Source of the DNA: Ctenosaura bakeri
Lineage: Eukaryota; Chordata; Lepidosauria; Squamata; Iguanidae
NCBI GenBank assembly: GCA_948474755.1
Contig: CAOLHI010001820.1
Span: forward strand, 124,001 to 188,000
DNA: 64,000 nt
Direction: 5' to 3'
Shown here: piece after piece, positions 36,905 to 53,947 of the stretch
How the letters are laid out: each line of letters starts with the position of its first letter
Numbering within the stretch: the first letter of the stretch is position 1
Translations under genes and position numbers: made by a program
The notes under the pieces: model-generated
The model's database searches: none
Told to the model about the DNA's origin: nothing
What the model saw: only the letters and a program-made list of their open reading frames with translations

Positions 36905-37463
36905 GGTTAGACACTCTAGATCGAGGAAAGTAATAATATCACTCTATTCTGCTTTGGTCAGACCTCCTCTGGAATACTGTGTTCAGTTTTGGGCACCTCA
37001 TTTCAAGAAGGATATTGACAATGTGGAACATGTTCAGATGATGGTGACCAAAATGGTAAAGGGTCTGGAAGGCATGCCGTACAAGGAGCAGCTTAGGGAG
37101 CTGTGTATGTTTAGCCTGCAGAAGAGAAGATTAAGAGAAGCCATTTTTAAATATTTGAAAGGATGACATATTGCAGAGGGAACAGACTTGTTATCTACTG
37201 TCCCAGCAATTAGGACAAGGAGCAGTGGATTCAAACTACAGGAAAAAAGATTCCACCTGAACTTCAGGAAGAACTTCTTGAGGGTCAGAGCTCTGCAGCA
37301 GTGGAATATGCTGCCTCAGAGTGTGGTGAAGTCGCTTTTTTTGGAGCTTCTGAAACAGGCTTGATGGCCATCTGCTGGGAGTGCTTTGATGTGTGTTCCT
37401 GCATAGCAGGGGGTTGAACTGGATAGCCCCTGTGTTTTTTTCACCTCTATTATTCTATGATTC
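36905..37463 (+). mobile_element. CR1 3' fragment
   Basis: Encodes [19 protein letters not shown], then [20 protein letters not shown], and ends with the CR1 3' tail (TATTCTATGATTCTGTGATC near 37450-37469). It is truncated upstream within the RT C-terminus and sits between DIRS scraps. Confidence 0.88.
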
Positions 37464-37789
37464 TGTGATCAAAAAGCCCCCCCCCCAGTGCTGTCTACTG
37501 ACATCAACCATTTGCTGGGAACATTTTCAGTCTTCCACATATGGTTGGCATTGTGCCTGCAACAGAACTTCAGAATGATGAGAGACTCCCTTGAGATAAG
37601 CAGAAGGCAGCAGCGGAGAAAAGGGTTCCATTTTGCAGTGTTGTGAAGGACAATGTAGTGGGCAAATTGCAGTAAGCAGGGAGGAATCCAGTTTGTTTCC
37701 TCTGTCAATCCCACTCACTGTCTTGGGGCTGATAGTCCCATCATTTTGCAGCAGTTTTGGGGTTCCTGGCCTTTTTTGATTCCCTTTGT
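37464..37789. other. Unassigned intronic stretch
   Basis: A short C-run at 37480-37487 and otherwise no family recognised. Minus-strand open frames here are not supported. Confidence 0.4.
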
Positions 37790-39480
37790 GAGGCAAGTAA
37801 GGGGTCACAATTTTGTTGACAGGTGATGTATTTTCTGCACATGATTTCGAGTTTACAGGGCTCCCCAAAAGCAGATTTTTGTGTTTGCCTACTTGGGAAA
37901 AAAACCCAGTAAAGGCTGTCTTAACACAGGAAATCAGTCAGCTCTTGGCTGTAGAGGAGATCCCTCTTATGGAGTACATCCCAGGGTTTTACTTGGTATT
38001 TCTCATGATGTACAAATGTAGCAGTGCCCAATGTCTAGTTTAATTTAAACTGCCAGATGCTTCAGGATGGAAACCCTCCTTTTGATATGCAAAGCTCTAA
38101 AGAGGGTAATTATCTAGTTTCGCTTGAACCTCTGGAGATCTGTTTGCATGTCCTGGTTGTCTTCCACAACAGGATATTTCTGAGGTCCACCTTTGCCAAT
38201 TGCCACTGTCAGTTTCGTGCAGTGCCCTTCAGGTTGTTTTCAGACCCCAGAGTATTCACAAGCTTGATGATGGCACTTGTGACACACCTCAGGCTGTAGG
38301 GGTTGGGATGTATCTGTTTCTTTGCCTGACTGATCTGCTTCTGAGGGAACACACACTGGATCAGACATTGAAGAATTTGCACACCACTCTGTGTTCTTTG
38401 TAAGCTCATGGGTTTTGATAAATTAAAAAAAAATGATCCTCATGTGTAATTTAATACATCTTGGGGCATTTCTGGATATTATGCAAGACATTGTCTTCTT
38501 ATCCTTAGAGTTTACAACCTCCTGAAAGAGGTCAGAAAAGTCTCTCATCTATGTATGGCAGGTATGAGTGTTGACTCCTTACCTCAGACTCATGGTTCCA
38601 CGAGACTTTTTCCTACACCAGGCCATTGCAAATGGTCTTTCCAACTCCAGATTGCCTGATACCAGCATCTCATTCCTATGCCACTTCAAGTTAAGCTTTC
38701 TCTGGTGGGTGGTCTTGAAATAGTCAGTCTTTTTATGTGCTGCCCTTTTTTATATCCTCACTGTGCTTGCATAGCCTTGAGTGCCAGTCTTCTGGGCTGG
38801 GGAGTCTGCTCCAGAGCCTCTGAAGCAGGCAGAGCCTTGTCATAGAGTCTGTTGGCTGGAACTCCATGTGATTTGCTTGGCCCTGCTCCACTTTACTACC
38901 CTCTTTCAGGTGAGGTATGTCTTAGTCTGGACAGATAATGTGTCTGCTCCACTGTCCATCATAAAGCTGGGGAGGAGGGAAAGTTCCCAGTCCATTTCTC
39001 TGCACAATGAAGCATCTCTACTCTTTTCTTTTGTGAAGTGAAATCTGCTGTCAGTTGCAGTGTAATATGTGGTTGTCATAACAAATCTAAAACAGATTTC
39101 CTGAACTGGAACACTCTTCATGTGGGGATGGGCCCTTCACCCTTAGGTCTTTCAGATGATTCAGAACAGATTTAGTTGACTGTCCATGGACATTTTTGCT
39201 TCCAGATTGTATCACCACCTTCCAAGGTACTCCTGCTAATTCTATGCCCCTTGGACAGAGGGCATGGACACTTACTTGTCTCCATGGCTCTTCAGCTCTT
39301 CCAGATGTTGCAGTGGACTTGGAACTGAGTGAATAGGATTTGGATCCACCAAGGCATACATGTTGGAGGGACATAGTTCCTACCAGACACTGTTGAGGTC
39401 TAGAATGTTCTGAGTGAGGCTCTGTACAAGCATTAGATCCATTACATGAATTCACAGGTGACCACTTAAATAGACACAAC
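37790..39480 (+). mobile_element. Old DIRS RT/RNase H remnant (copy E)
   Basis: About 37900-37990 has EISQLLAVEEIP like the RT N-terminus. About 38200-38300 (CQFRAVPFRLFSDPRVFT) matches QYKVLPFGLSTAPRVFT of the good copy. About 38850-39030 (ELHVICLALLHF, VLVWTDNVSAPLSIIKLG) matches ELLAVWKALRAF and VLILTDNTTAVCYINRQG of RNase H. 39170-39330 resembles the following region (DCPWTFLLPD, LGQRAWTLT). Strongly degenerate, with no intact frame. Confidence 0.7.
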
Positions 39481-40079
39481 TATAGACAAGTATCCTGAAG
39501 CATAATTTTTTGTAACACACACAGATTTCTCACACTGAGTGTCTACAGAGAGCTGGGCATTTACTCCCACAGACTGTCAAGATAGCACACTCCTGGTGCT
39601 GGGGTTGGGGGGAATCTGAAGCATTCCTCAGTCCTGCTCATAGTATTGGTATCCATACTGGATCAATTTTTTTTCTTCCACATAGAGCAAATTCCTGCAC
39701 ATTACAAACTATGGTGTGTTTTTTTTTATCAGATGTGTTTGCTTTATTTTGTTAAATCACTGCATTGCCTTACGTATCTTGTTAACATGTAGTGCCACAA
39801 AGATTCCATATCAGTGTAACTAGTGAATTTACTCTGGACAAACAAAATTTGAGTATGTATACATGCACTCTGCATCTTAAGCAATCCTATTTTTTCTTCA
39901 TAGTTGGAAAACACCATTAGAAATAATATAGAAACATAACAGACAACAGTTGATGCTGAAGTGCGTTTTTACCATCAAATTTATGATATTCGTGCATGAT
40001 AAATTAACAGATTATTGTGTTTGTGTGTGTGTAATTTGCAGTTAATGCAAAGCAGTAAGAATTGCTGTATTTTACATAG
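39481..40079. other. End of the 25.6-kb PUM1 intron
   Basis: No element recognised. A short GT run lies at 40021-40031, and CTGTATTTTACATAG forms the acceptor before 40080. Confidence 0.5.
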
Positions 40080-40246
40080 GGACCAAGGGATGCAGAAAAT
40101 GATGACAGTGACAAAGGTGACAAGAAAAATAAAGGCACTTTTGATGGTGATAAATTGGGTGATCTGAAGGAAGAGGGAGATGTAATGGACAAAGCCAATG
40201 GCTTGCCTGTACAAAATGGAATTGATGCTGATGCAAAAGATTTTAG
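40080..40246 (+). CDS. PUM1: PUM1 coding exon ([16 protein letters not shown]...)
   Basis: 167-nt exon, phase 0 to phase 2, encoding [38 protein letters not shown] and [14 protein letters not shown] plus two bases of a Ser codon. The acceptor is AG at 40078-40079 and the donor is GTAAGT at 40247. [19 protein letters not shown] separates it from PUM2. The segment is highly charged and probably disordered. It matches mammalian PUM1 as I recall it apart from a few substitutions. Confidence 0.97.
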
Positions 40247-42740
<2,494 letters not shown>

Positions 42741-42774
42741 TGTTTCTTCCTCGTGGTCTCTGTGACTCACATAG

Positions 42775-42904
42775 ATGGGTAGTCTGTGCCTGCACAGTAC
42801 TGCCTTCAGAATCTTCTAGAAGTTTTAGGCCTAGCATTTTGGTGGGAACCCTGCCCCTTTCCCCTGAGGCAATATAAGGCCCTCTGTCACTTGTCCCCAG
42901 TTCC
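42775..42904 (+). repeat. Left inverted terminal repeat, DIRS copy B
   Basis: About 130 bp beginning ATGGGTAGTCTGTGCCTGCA, complementary with scattered mismatches to 45726-45855. Within it lie CTTCTAGAAG and GGTGGGAACC, both also present (slightly changed) near 58290-58315 in copy C. Confidence 0.88.
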
Positions 42905-42992
42905 TTTTTTTCTCCCACGTTCGTATGTTGCTAGGAGCCTTCTCTCAACAGCTTCTGACTCTACTTGATGGGACCACTACCCCTAACTTTAT

Positions 42993-43289
42993 ATGGCATC
43001 GGCATTGTTCTTCAAACGGTGTCAGTCCTGCAGTGCCAAGATCCCAGGCTGCACTGGTCACTCGAGGTGTTTGTCTTGTCACAGCAAGACACACACTGTC
43101 TCGGCCTGTGCATGCTGTCAGGCCTTCACACCTCAGACTCAGAGGAACAGGGAGCTCCGACTTGGGTTTTTGCTGTTGGAGAGATCTCTCCAGCCATCGA
43201 CTTCCTCCTCTTTTTCGACAGCCAGAAAATCCTGCTCCACTCACTCACTATGGGAGTCTTCCTTGAAGAAGTCTTTCTGGAGTCTTTGA
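42993..43289 (+). pseudogene. DIRS copy B gag N-terminus
   Basis: Encodes MASALFFKRCQSCSAK and continues with RCLSCHSKTHTVSACACC. Cys/His spacing is CxxC-x12-CxxC-x4-H-x4-CxxC, identical to that of copy C at 58551. ELRLGFLLLERSLQPS then matches the region after the motif in copy C (ETQILLLGTVSAG). Downstream frames are broken. Confidence 0.75.
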
Positions 43290-44779
43290 AGGGGGCTGGG
43301 CATTGTTCTTCGAAGAAACCTTCAGCAGGAGGCCCCTCTTCAACAAAAAAACAGTGAGCAGGTCTTTCAAAGTCTACAGCCTCTATGACAGCCTCTACAC
43401 CAACATGCACTCTCACCTCGAGATACCGAGCACTCCTGGCTGTTCTGTCAAGCAGGACTCGGCCAGGTCAGTGAAGGGCAAAAAGTCCAAGTGCCCTTTG
43501 GTAGAAGGCCCCATTTGCTGTCAGTCGCTTTGCTATGGTGTCAGAAGGCCCTGCTGCCAGGCTTCAGACCACTCAGCAACAGTAGCTCCTTCTACAAGCC
43601 TCTGCGCTTACTGAAACTCAGTGATCTCAATCTCCTTCTCACTCCTTGAAGGTTTCTGATGGAGAGATTGTCAAGTACTCCCCTGAGCATCAGGGACTCT
43701 CAGCAGACTTACCTATAACCCTGACCTCGACATCTGTGTTGTGATGGTAGGAGAAACATCAGGGGGTGAAAAACCGTTATGCTCGCCCAGGTCCAGGCGT
43801 GATGCTAACCAGAGATGGGAATTGGTCCGTCTTCGACCACCATCCTGCCAGCAACAGTTAGCACTCTGATCAACACTCCGGGTTGTGCTCCTCACATGTG
43901 CTCTTTGCTCACCAATTTCTGCATGTGCACTCTGCCTACTAATGTAGGTCATGCTCTATGCATGTGCATTCTGCCCACTGATCTAGATCTTGTGGAAATT
44001 CTACTTGACGCTCTCGACTTCGACGCTGTCAATCTCGTACCCCTTTGAGATTGGTCTCCTCAACTCGACATTGAAACTGGCATTCTCGTCGGTTTCCATC
44101 ATCTTCCTTGATCATGTCCTCTGACTGATTCCGTTGACATCATAAGCCAACGTTCCTGGCTTCATTCTTCAGGCCTTTCTCAGGCCACTCAGACTTTGGC
44201 TGAAGATCTGCCATTCAATTCTGTCGGCCTCTTCAATGCCACCACTGACGAAAAATGACAAAAGTCAGGAAATATGGAGTGCAAACACAGCAGTCGTTGA
44301 AGTTCTGATACCAGTGTTACCGAACTTCGAGTCACCATTACCATAGTCCCTACTTGTCTCAGTGCTCCTCTCAACCTTCCACATCTCACCAATCTAGTTG
44401 TCAATTAACTTCCCATCAACAGAAACCTCAATTTAAATGAAAGACCAACACATCCAAGTGTCCGGTTTGACAGGTCGCAGGACAAAGCTCCAGGTCCACC
44501 GCCACTGCTACAAGATCGTCACTATCACTCACCACAACCATCTCAGAGTCCGCCATCATCGACACACCCGGTCAAGACACCCACCTATCACCCAGCTTGC
44601 TCTTTGGGCACAAACTCAGGAAAAGTCTTCAAGCCTGGTCCTCCATCACAACAGACTCATGGGTTCTTGACATCGTGGCCAGGGGTTGTGCCATAGAATC
44701 CAAAAGGCTCCCTCTGGCGGGCAAGGTCTGAATCACTCGTCCAAGCCATTGCAACAGGAAATTCAGACTCTTCTGCAGA

Positions 44780-45360
44780 AGTGTGCAGTAGAACTGGTCC
44801 CTATCTCACCCCTCTGATACAGCTTCTGCTCCTGGTATTTCCTGGTGACGATGAAGGACAGAGGAATTTGTCCCATCCTAGACCTTCAGGGTGTAAATTA
44901 CTACATATCACCACACCGGTCTCAAATGGTCACCCTCAGCTCCGTTCTTTTCCTCCTGCAGAAGGGAGACTGGTTTGCAACTCTAGACCTGAAAGATTCC
45001 TACTTTCACATAGCCATCTGACCCGACCGCAAAAGGTTCCTGACCTTCGTGATTGGCAGGAGAGCCTTTTGTTTCTTAGCTTTTTCCTTCAGCCTCAGTA
45101 CAGCCCTGAGGGTGTTCACCAAGTGTATGGTGGTGGTAGCAGCAGCTCTTCAACGATGAGGAGTCGTCCTCTTCTTGTATAACTTTTGACTGGCTGATAG
45201 TACTTCTTCTCAGAATCAATTCCACCACCATCTTGATGTCACCATTCAAGTTCTTCAAAACCTCAGATTGACCATAACCTACAATAAATCCCAACTGCTA
45301 CTGTCCCAGAAGATCCGCTTTATCGGAGCAATTCTGGATTCAACACGGAGTTTTGGAAGG
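44780..45360 (+). pseudogene. DIRS copy B reverse transcriptase remnant
   Basis: Reading across frames: GVNYY-like region near 44890, FATLDLKDSYFHIAI near 44973-45017, then RRAFCFLAFSFSLSTALRVF near 45058-45117. These are colinear with FASIDLRDAYFHIAI and PFGLSTAPRVF of copy C. The catalytic YLDD is replaced (LYNF near 45176-45187), and LRLTITYNKSQLLLSQKIRF follows. The sequence breaks off near 45360. Confidence 0.75.
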
Positions 45361-45574
45361 ACTGTTGTTTTTGGTGGTTCAGTGATTTCATAATGCTTGT
45401 GTGTATTTGAATAAATCTTGCATTTGCGCTATTCTACCGATCTGTTCAAATAAAGCCTTGTTGAATTCTGTCACTTGGCCTGGCACTTCATTCACTGAAT
45501 GAAGTTCATTGGGTTTGTTTGATACTGTATTGAGCATGACATTCCCACCTCCATTGGGTGCAGCTCACTAGTCT

Positions 45575-45669
45575 CCCATTTAGGTAAGTCATAGAGACCA
45601 CGAAGGAGGAGGACAGGTTGCTTACCTGTAACTGGAGTTCTTCGAGTGGTAATCTGTGAACTCACACAA
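45575..45669. repeat. Internal complementary region, DIRS copy B
   Basis: The first half (about 45575-45612, GTCATAGAGACCACGAAGGA) is the complement of the left outer end near 42741-42775. The second half (45613-45669) is the complement of the right outer end 45853-45908, with 30 bases matching exactly (45613-45642 against 45879-45908). Known DIRS elements use such a region as the template that joins the two ends during circular DNA formation. Confidence 0.82.
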
Positions 45670-45725
45670 CCCCGCCCTACCCCCCCTCTTTGTGTCATAC
45701 TTGTCCTAGGTCCTATGGCTGCCGC

Positions 45726-45908
45726 GGAACTGGGGACAAGTGTGACATGTGACCTTATTTAGCCTCGGGAAGGGGGCAGTGTTCCCACCAAAATGCTACG
45801 TTTAAAGCTTCTAGAAGGTTTTGAAGGCAGTACTGTGCAGGCACAGACTACCCATTTGTGTGAGTTCACAAATTACCAAAGAACTCCAGTTACAGGTAAG
45901 CAACCTGT
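45726..45908 (-). repeat. Right inverted terminal repeat and outer end, DIRS copy B
   Basis: 45726-45855 is the complement of the left terminal repeat. 45856-45908, ending TACAGGTAAGCAACCTGT, is an extension not present at the left end, and its complement forms the second half of the internal complementary region. Confidence 0.85.
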
Positions 45909-50100
<4,192 letters not shown>

Positions 50101-50115
50101 AAGTTTTTGTTTGCT

Positions 50116-52981
50116 GGGGTGATAAAATCCCATTATCATGGAAGCAATCATTAATAATATTAATTTTAAAACCAAATAAGGATCCTACAGATCCAGGTTC
50201 TTATAGACCAATATCTTTAATAAATTAAGATGCAAAAATATTGACAGCAATAATGGCGAAGAGGTTAAATAAATTTATTTATAAGTATATACATAAAGAT
50301 CAATGTGGTTTTATTCAAGGAAGGCAGATGGCAAATTTAATAGGGAAAATGTTAAATAAAATAAATATAATGGATAGAGATAAACAAAAAGCTGGAATTT
50401 TAGCATTAGACATATTTAAAGCTTTTGATTGTGTTGAATGGCCGGCGTTAAAAACAATTTTAAATAAAATAGGATTAGGAGAGAGATTTAAAGGGTTAAT
50501 AAATCAATTGTATTCACATAATACATCTGTAGTGATGGTAAATGATGGATTTACAGATCAGATTCAAATAACAAGAGGAACGAGACAAGGATGTCCATTA
50601 TCTCCAGTTTTATTTGCAATAGTTATAGAAATATTAGCGAATGTGATAAGAAATGATGAGAATTTGGAAGGAATTGGAGTTAAAGAGAAAAATAAAATAA
50701 GTTTATTTGCAGATGACACATTGTTAACAATTAAAGATCCAGTTAAAAAGATAGATAGGATAGTTAAACATCTAAAAGAGTTTGGGGAGAACACAGGACT
50801 AGAAATAAATTGGGCTAAATCAGAAATAATGTTGTTTAATTATACTAAAGAAGAAGTACAAAATTTTATAAGTAATAAAAGAATGTTACTTAAAGTAAAA
50901 GAATCAATTAAATATTTAGGAATAGATATTACAAAAAATTTACAAGGATTACAGGAAAAAATTTTTAAGAAATTAAGATTAGAAATTAAACGGAAATTAG
51001 AGGATTATAAAAATATAAAGCTGTCGTGGTTCGGTAGAATAGCAGTGGTGAAAGTGAAAATATTACCTAAAATTAATTTTTTGTTTAGAATGTTACCAAT
51101 AAAAGTATCAGAGGAAGAATTAAAAGAGTGGCAAAAGTTATTAAATAATTTTTGTAATGGGTATAAGAGACCGAGGATTAACAAGAATATTGGTATAAAA
51201 CTCAAAAAGAAGGTGGCCTGGGACTTCCTAACTTAAAATGTTATTATTATGCAAATCAGTTGAGCTACATCATAGATGGAGTTTCAGGAAAGGGTGATTT
51301 AGATTGGTTGGAGACAGAAGATATGAACATTGAGATGAAATTAGAAAATATATTTTTTAGGAATTTTTCAAAGAAAGAAATGGAAAAGATAGAAAATCCT
51401 TTTATAAAAAATATAATAGAAATATGGAGGAAAAATATAAGAAAATTGTTACCGAATATATCAATATTAACTCCGATAGTAATGATGGAAAAATTTCCAA
51501 TAAATTTAAGAGAATTAATAGAGAAAGAAATAAAAAAACAAAAAATATATAGATTAAAAGATTGGATGAAAATAATGATAAATAAAGATAGAATGAAAGA
51601 AAGATTGCAGGGAACTAAGGTATCTTGGTTAAATTACATACAATTAGAGCAATGGACAAAGAGTATGGAAAGATATGTTAAAGATTTTAAAGAATATACT
51701 AAATTTGAACTAATTATTATTCAAAGACAAAATATGCAAGAAAATGAAATATTAAAAGGTATCACAAGTGAAATATATAAAATATTGGTAAAAGAACAAG
51801 AGGAGGATTATCTCAGAAAAATATGGGAGGAAGAGACATCACAAAATATAGATATACAGGAATGGAGAAAAATTTGGAAACGTCATTTAAAAAAATTATC
51901 AATAAGAATAAAAGAGAATTATTATAAAATAATTTGGAAATGGTATTTGACTCCAGTGAAATTAAATCAGATAGACGAGAAATATTCAAGACTATGCTGG
52001 AGAGGATGTCAAGAAATTGGTACATATATGCATATGTGGTGGAATTGTAAAAAGATAATGGAATTTTGGCAAAAGGTTTTTAAAGAGATAAAAGAGATTA
52101 TAGGAGTAGGGATACCAATATGCCCAAATATAGCATTGTTGTCTATATATAATAAGGTTGAGTGCACTCAGGTAAGGAAAGAATTAATAACAAATCTGTT
52201 AATTGCAGCGAGATTAATAATAGCAAAAAAATGGAAAACAAATGAAAATTTTCAAATAGAGGAATGGTATAAAGAAGTGTGGAAAATTGCAATTAATGAT
52301 AAATTAACATGTAGAATTAGATTTATGAAAGGTTTAGTAAAAGGGAATGATTTTGAAAAAATTTGGAAAATATTTTTGGAAAAAACCTTGTTAAGAGAAG
52401 GTAAAGCTACCCTTTCACAAGAAGAATGGCAATTTTGGAAAGTGGATTAAATAAAAAGTTGGCTCTGGGGGGTGGGTTCATTTTTTATTTTATTTTTTTA
52501 TTTTTTTTATTATGTGTGCGCGTTAAACATGTGATTTATTGATTAAATGGGATAATGATGTTCAATCTTCTTATAAAAGAAAAAAAAATTTAGAAGATAA
52601 CTGGCTTTGGGGAATGGTTACCTTTAGAGATAGTTTGATATGTTAAGAAATAAGATTATATTTAACAATAGTAATAGATTAAATGGAAGCGAAAAATATA
52701 GAATTAAGAATGAAATGATTATAATAAAAATGAATATAATGAAAATAAGAATTAAAGATAGGTAACAAAAATGTATAAGTAGTATGATATAGAATAAGCT
52801 GAACAAGTTTATGATTTTAAGGGCAAAAGAGAAAACATAATGTAAGTTTGTAGTGTTTAGGAAAAAAAAGGAAAAAAAATTTTTTTTTTGCTTGATTCAC
52901 CATTATGTATAACACATGGTGTTTAATTTTTTGTTTTTGTTTTTTGTTTGTTATATAATCAATAAAAAATTATTAAAAAAA
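50116..52981 (+). mobile_element. AT-rich L1-clade LINE, 5'-truncated
   Basis: Insertion between perfect 15-bp target duplications AAGTTTTTGTTTGCT (50101-50115 and 52982-52996), ending in a short A-rich tail. ORF2 starts within the RT (YRPISLIN, then one stop at 50226). The catalytic FADD is at 50706-50717. A single frameshift near 51190 precedes GGLGLPNLK. The C-terminal Cys motif (CWRGCQEIGTYMHMWWNC, about 51994-52047) is present, and the stop is at 52448-52450. The coding strand is strikingly A-rich compared with the neighbours. Endonuclease and ORF1 are absent by truncation. Confidence 0.93.
50241..52450 (+). pseudogene. L1 ORF2 (RT and C-terminal domain) with one frameshift
   Basis: Two long pieces, 50241-51236 and 51260-52450, cover RT and the C-terminal segment. 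[48 protein letters not shown] and SLFADDTLLTI, then YLGIDI. The second piece carries the Cys/His motif and AARLIIAKKWK. The first piece leaves frame near 51190, probably through one extra base. RT would copy the element RNA at the nicked target. The copy cannot make a complete protein but decay is mild. Confidence 0.9.
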
Positions 52982-52996
52982 AAGTTTTTGTTTGCT

Positions 52997-53929
52997 CTGA
53001 GCGAGACATGAATTGCCATCTGCAATATTAACATTCACTTCCCTCCCTCCCTCCCTCCCTCCCTTCTTTTCCAAAAAGAAAGGCATTTAGTTACCTGAAA
53101 GCCATCTTTAATAAAAGCTAGGGATTGATCAGGAGTGCCCACTTTTTTTGGTCTTTGAGGGTACTTTAAACAGATATTATGTTGAATGACACCATAGAGA
53201 AGTGGCAGTCATACACCTCCTGTATCATGAGGCTAGGCCTTGTAGGAGGAGTTGGAGGTGCACAATGGCAAGAACAGCTATTATGCAAGTGAACTGTACT
53301 GTGATGACAGTCTACCTGGTTATAATAGTAATACTGATCTGGTGACCCAGCAAGGAGACCTACTCTGGAGGGAGTAGAGGCAGGTGATGGGTTAGTTGTT
53401 GTTCTAGGCAATGTTGTCTTCACACCATTAGTATGGAATAATGTGGGAATGGCCAGAGTAGTTCGTTTGGCGCTGGAAGTCTAGATCCAAATCTTGCTCA
53501 CATATCTGCTGGCAATATGGTGCGTTGGCTAGAACGGGCATTCACTAGGGGGACATGGTTTGAAATCCCACTCAATCAGAAAGTTTAGTTATGCTAGGCA
53601 CTGTCTTTAAGTCTAACTTACCTCACTGGGTTGTTGTGAAGACAGAAGGGTTCCCCCCATTTATCCTGCCCTGAATTGTTTGGAGGAAGTGAAAGATTAA
53701 AATGAAATGATAAATATGGTAAAATAAGAATATAGGCAAACAGACCTAATGAACATACAGTGTAAAGCCAATATACTAAATGTGTTTTTAAAAATGAAGA
53801 GTTAAAAACGAAACATAAAATAAAGCATCGGTTGAAACCACAAACATGTAATAGGGATTAAAACAGGAAAAAATTAAAGGCCCTAGAAAATAAAGGATGC
53901 TTAACTAGCATTGGAGCACAAACCGTGTT
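52997..53929. other. PUM1 intron with microsatellite and SINE
   Basis: (CCCT)n at 53041-53064 and a SINE-like stretch at 53520-53700. Nothing else was recognised. Confidence 0.5.
53520..53700 (+). mobile_element. tRNA-derived SINE-like fragment
   Basis: An A-box-like TGGCTAGAACGGG and a B-box-like GGTTTGAAATCCC are about 35 bp apart. They are followed by ACTTACCTCACTGGGTTGTT and TTGTTTGGAGGAAGTGAAAG, which resemble the body of common squamate SINEs (CTCACAGGGTTGTTGTGAGG). Diverged. Confidence 0.6.
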
Positions 53930-53947
53930 AATGGTAGGCAGATTTTC

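Larger units (their letters stand above)
42741..45908 (+). mobile_element. DIRS element, internally deleted (copy B)
   Basis: 3.17-kb DIRS copy with readable ends. The left end is TTTCTTCCTCGTGGTCTCTG. Inverted terminal repeats lie at about 42775-42904 and 45726-45855, and an internal complementary region at about 45575-45669 joins the complements of the left and right outer ends. The gag-like part is 42993-44260 and the RT remnant about 44780-45360. RNase H and the recombinase are deleted. About 45362-45520 is not obviously DIRS and includes two AATAAA-like motifs. Stops are common. It is intermediate in decay between copies A and C. Confidence 0.85.

Noticed and set aside
45400..45460. AATAAA-type signals as a host gene 3' end
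   Set aside because: They sit within DIRS copy B between the RT remnant and the internal complementary region, with no host ORF upstream.
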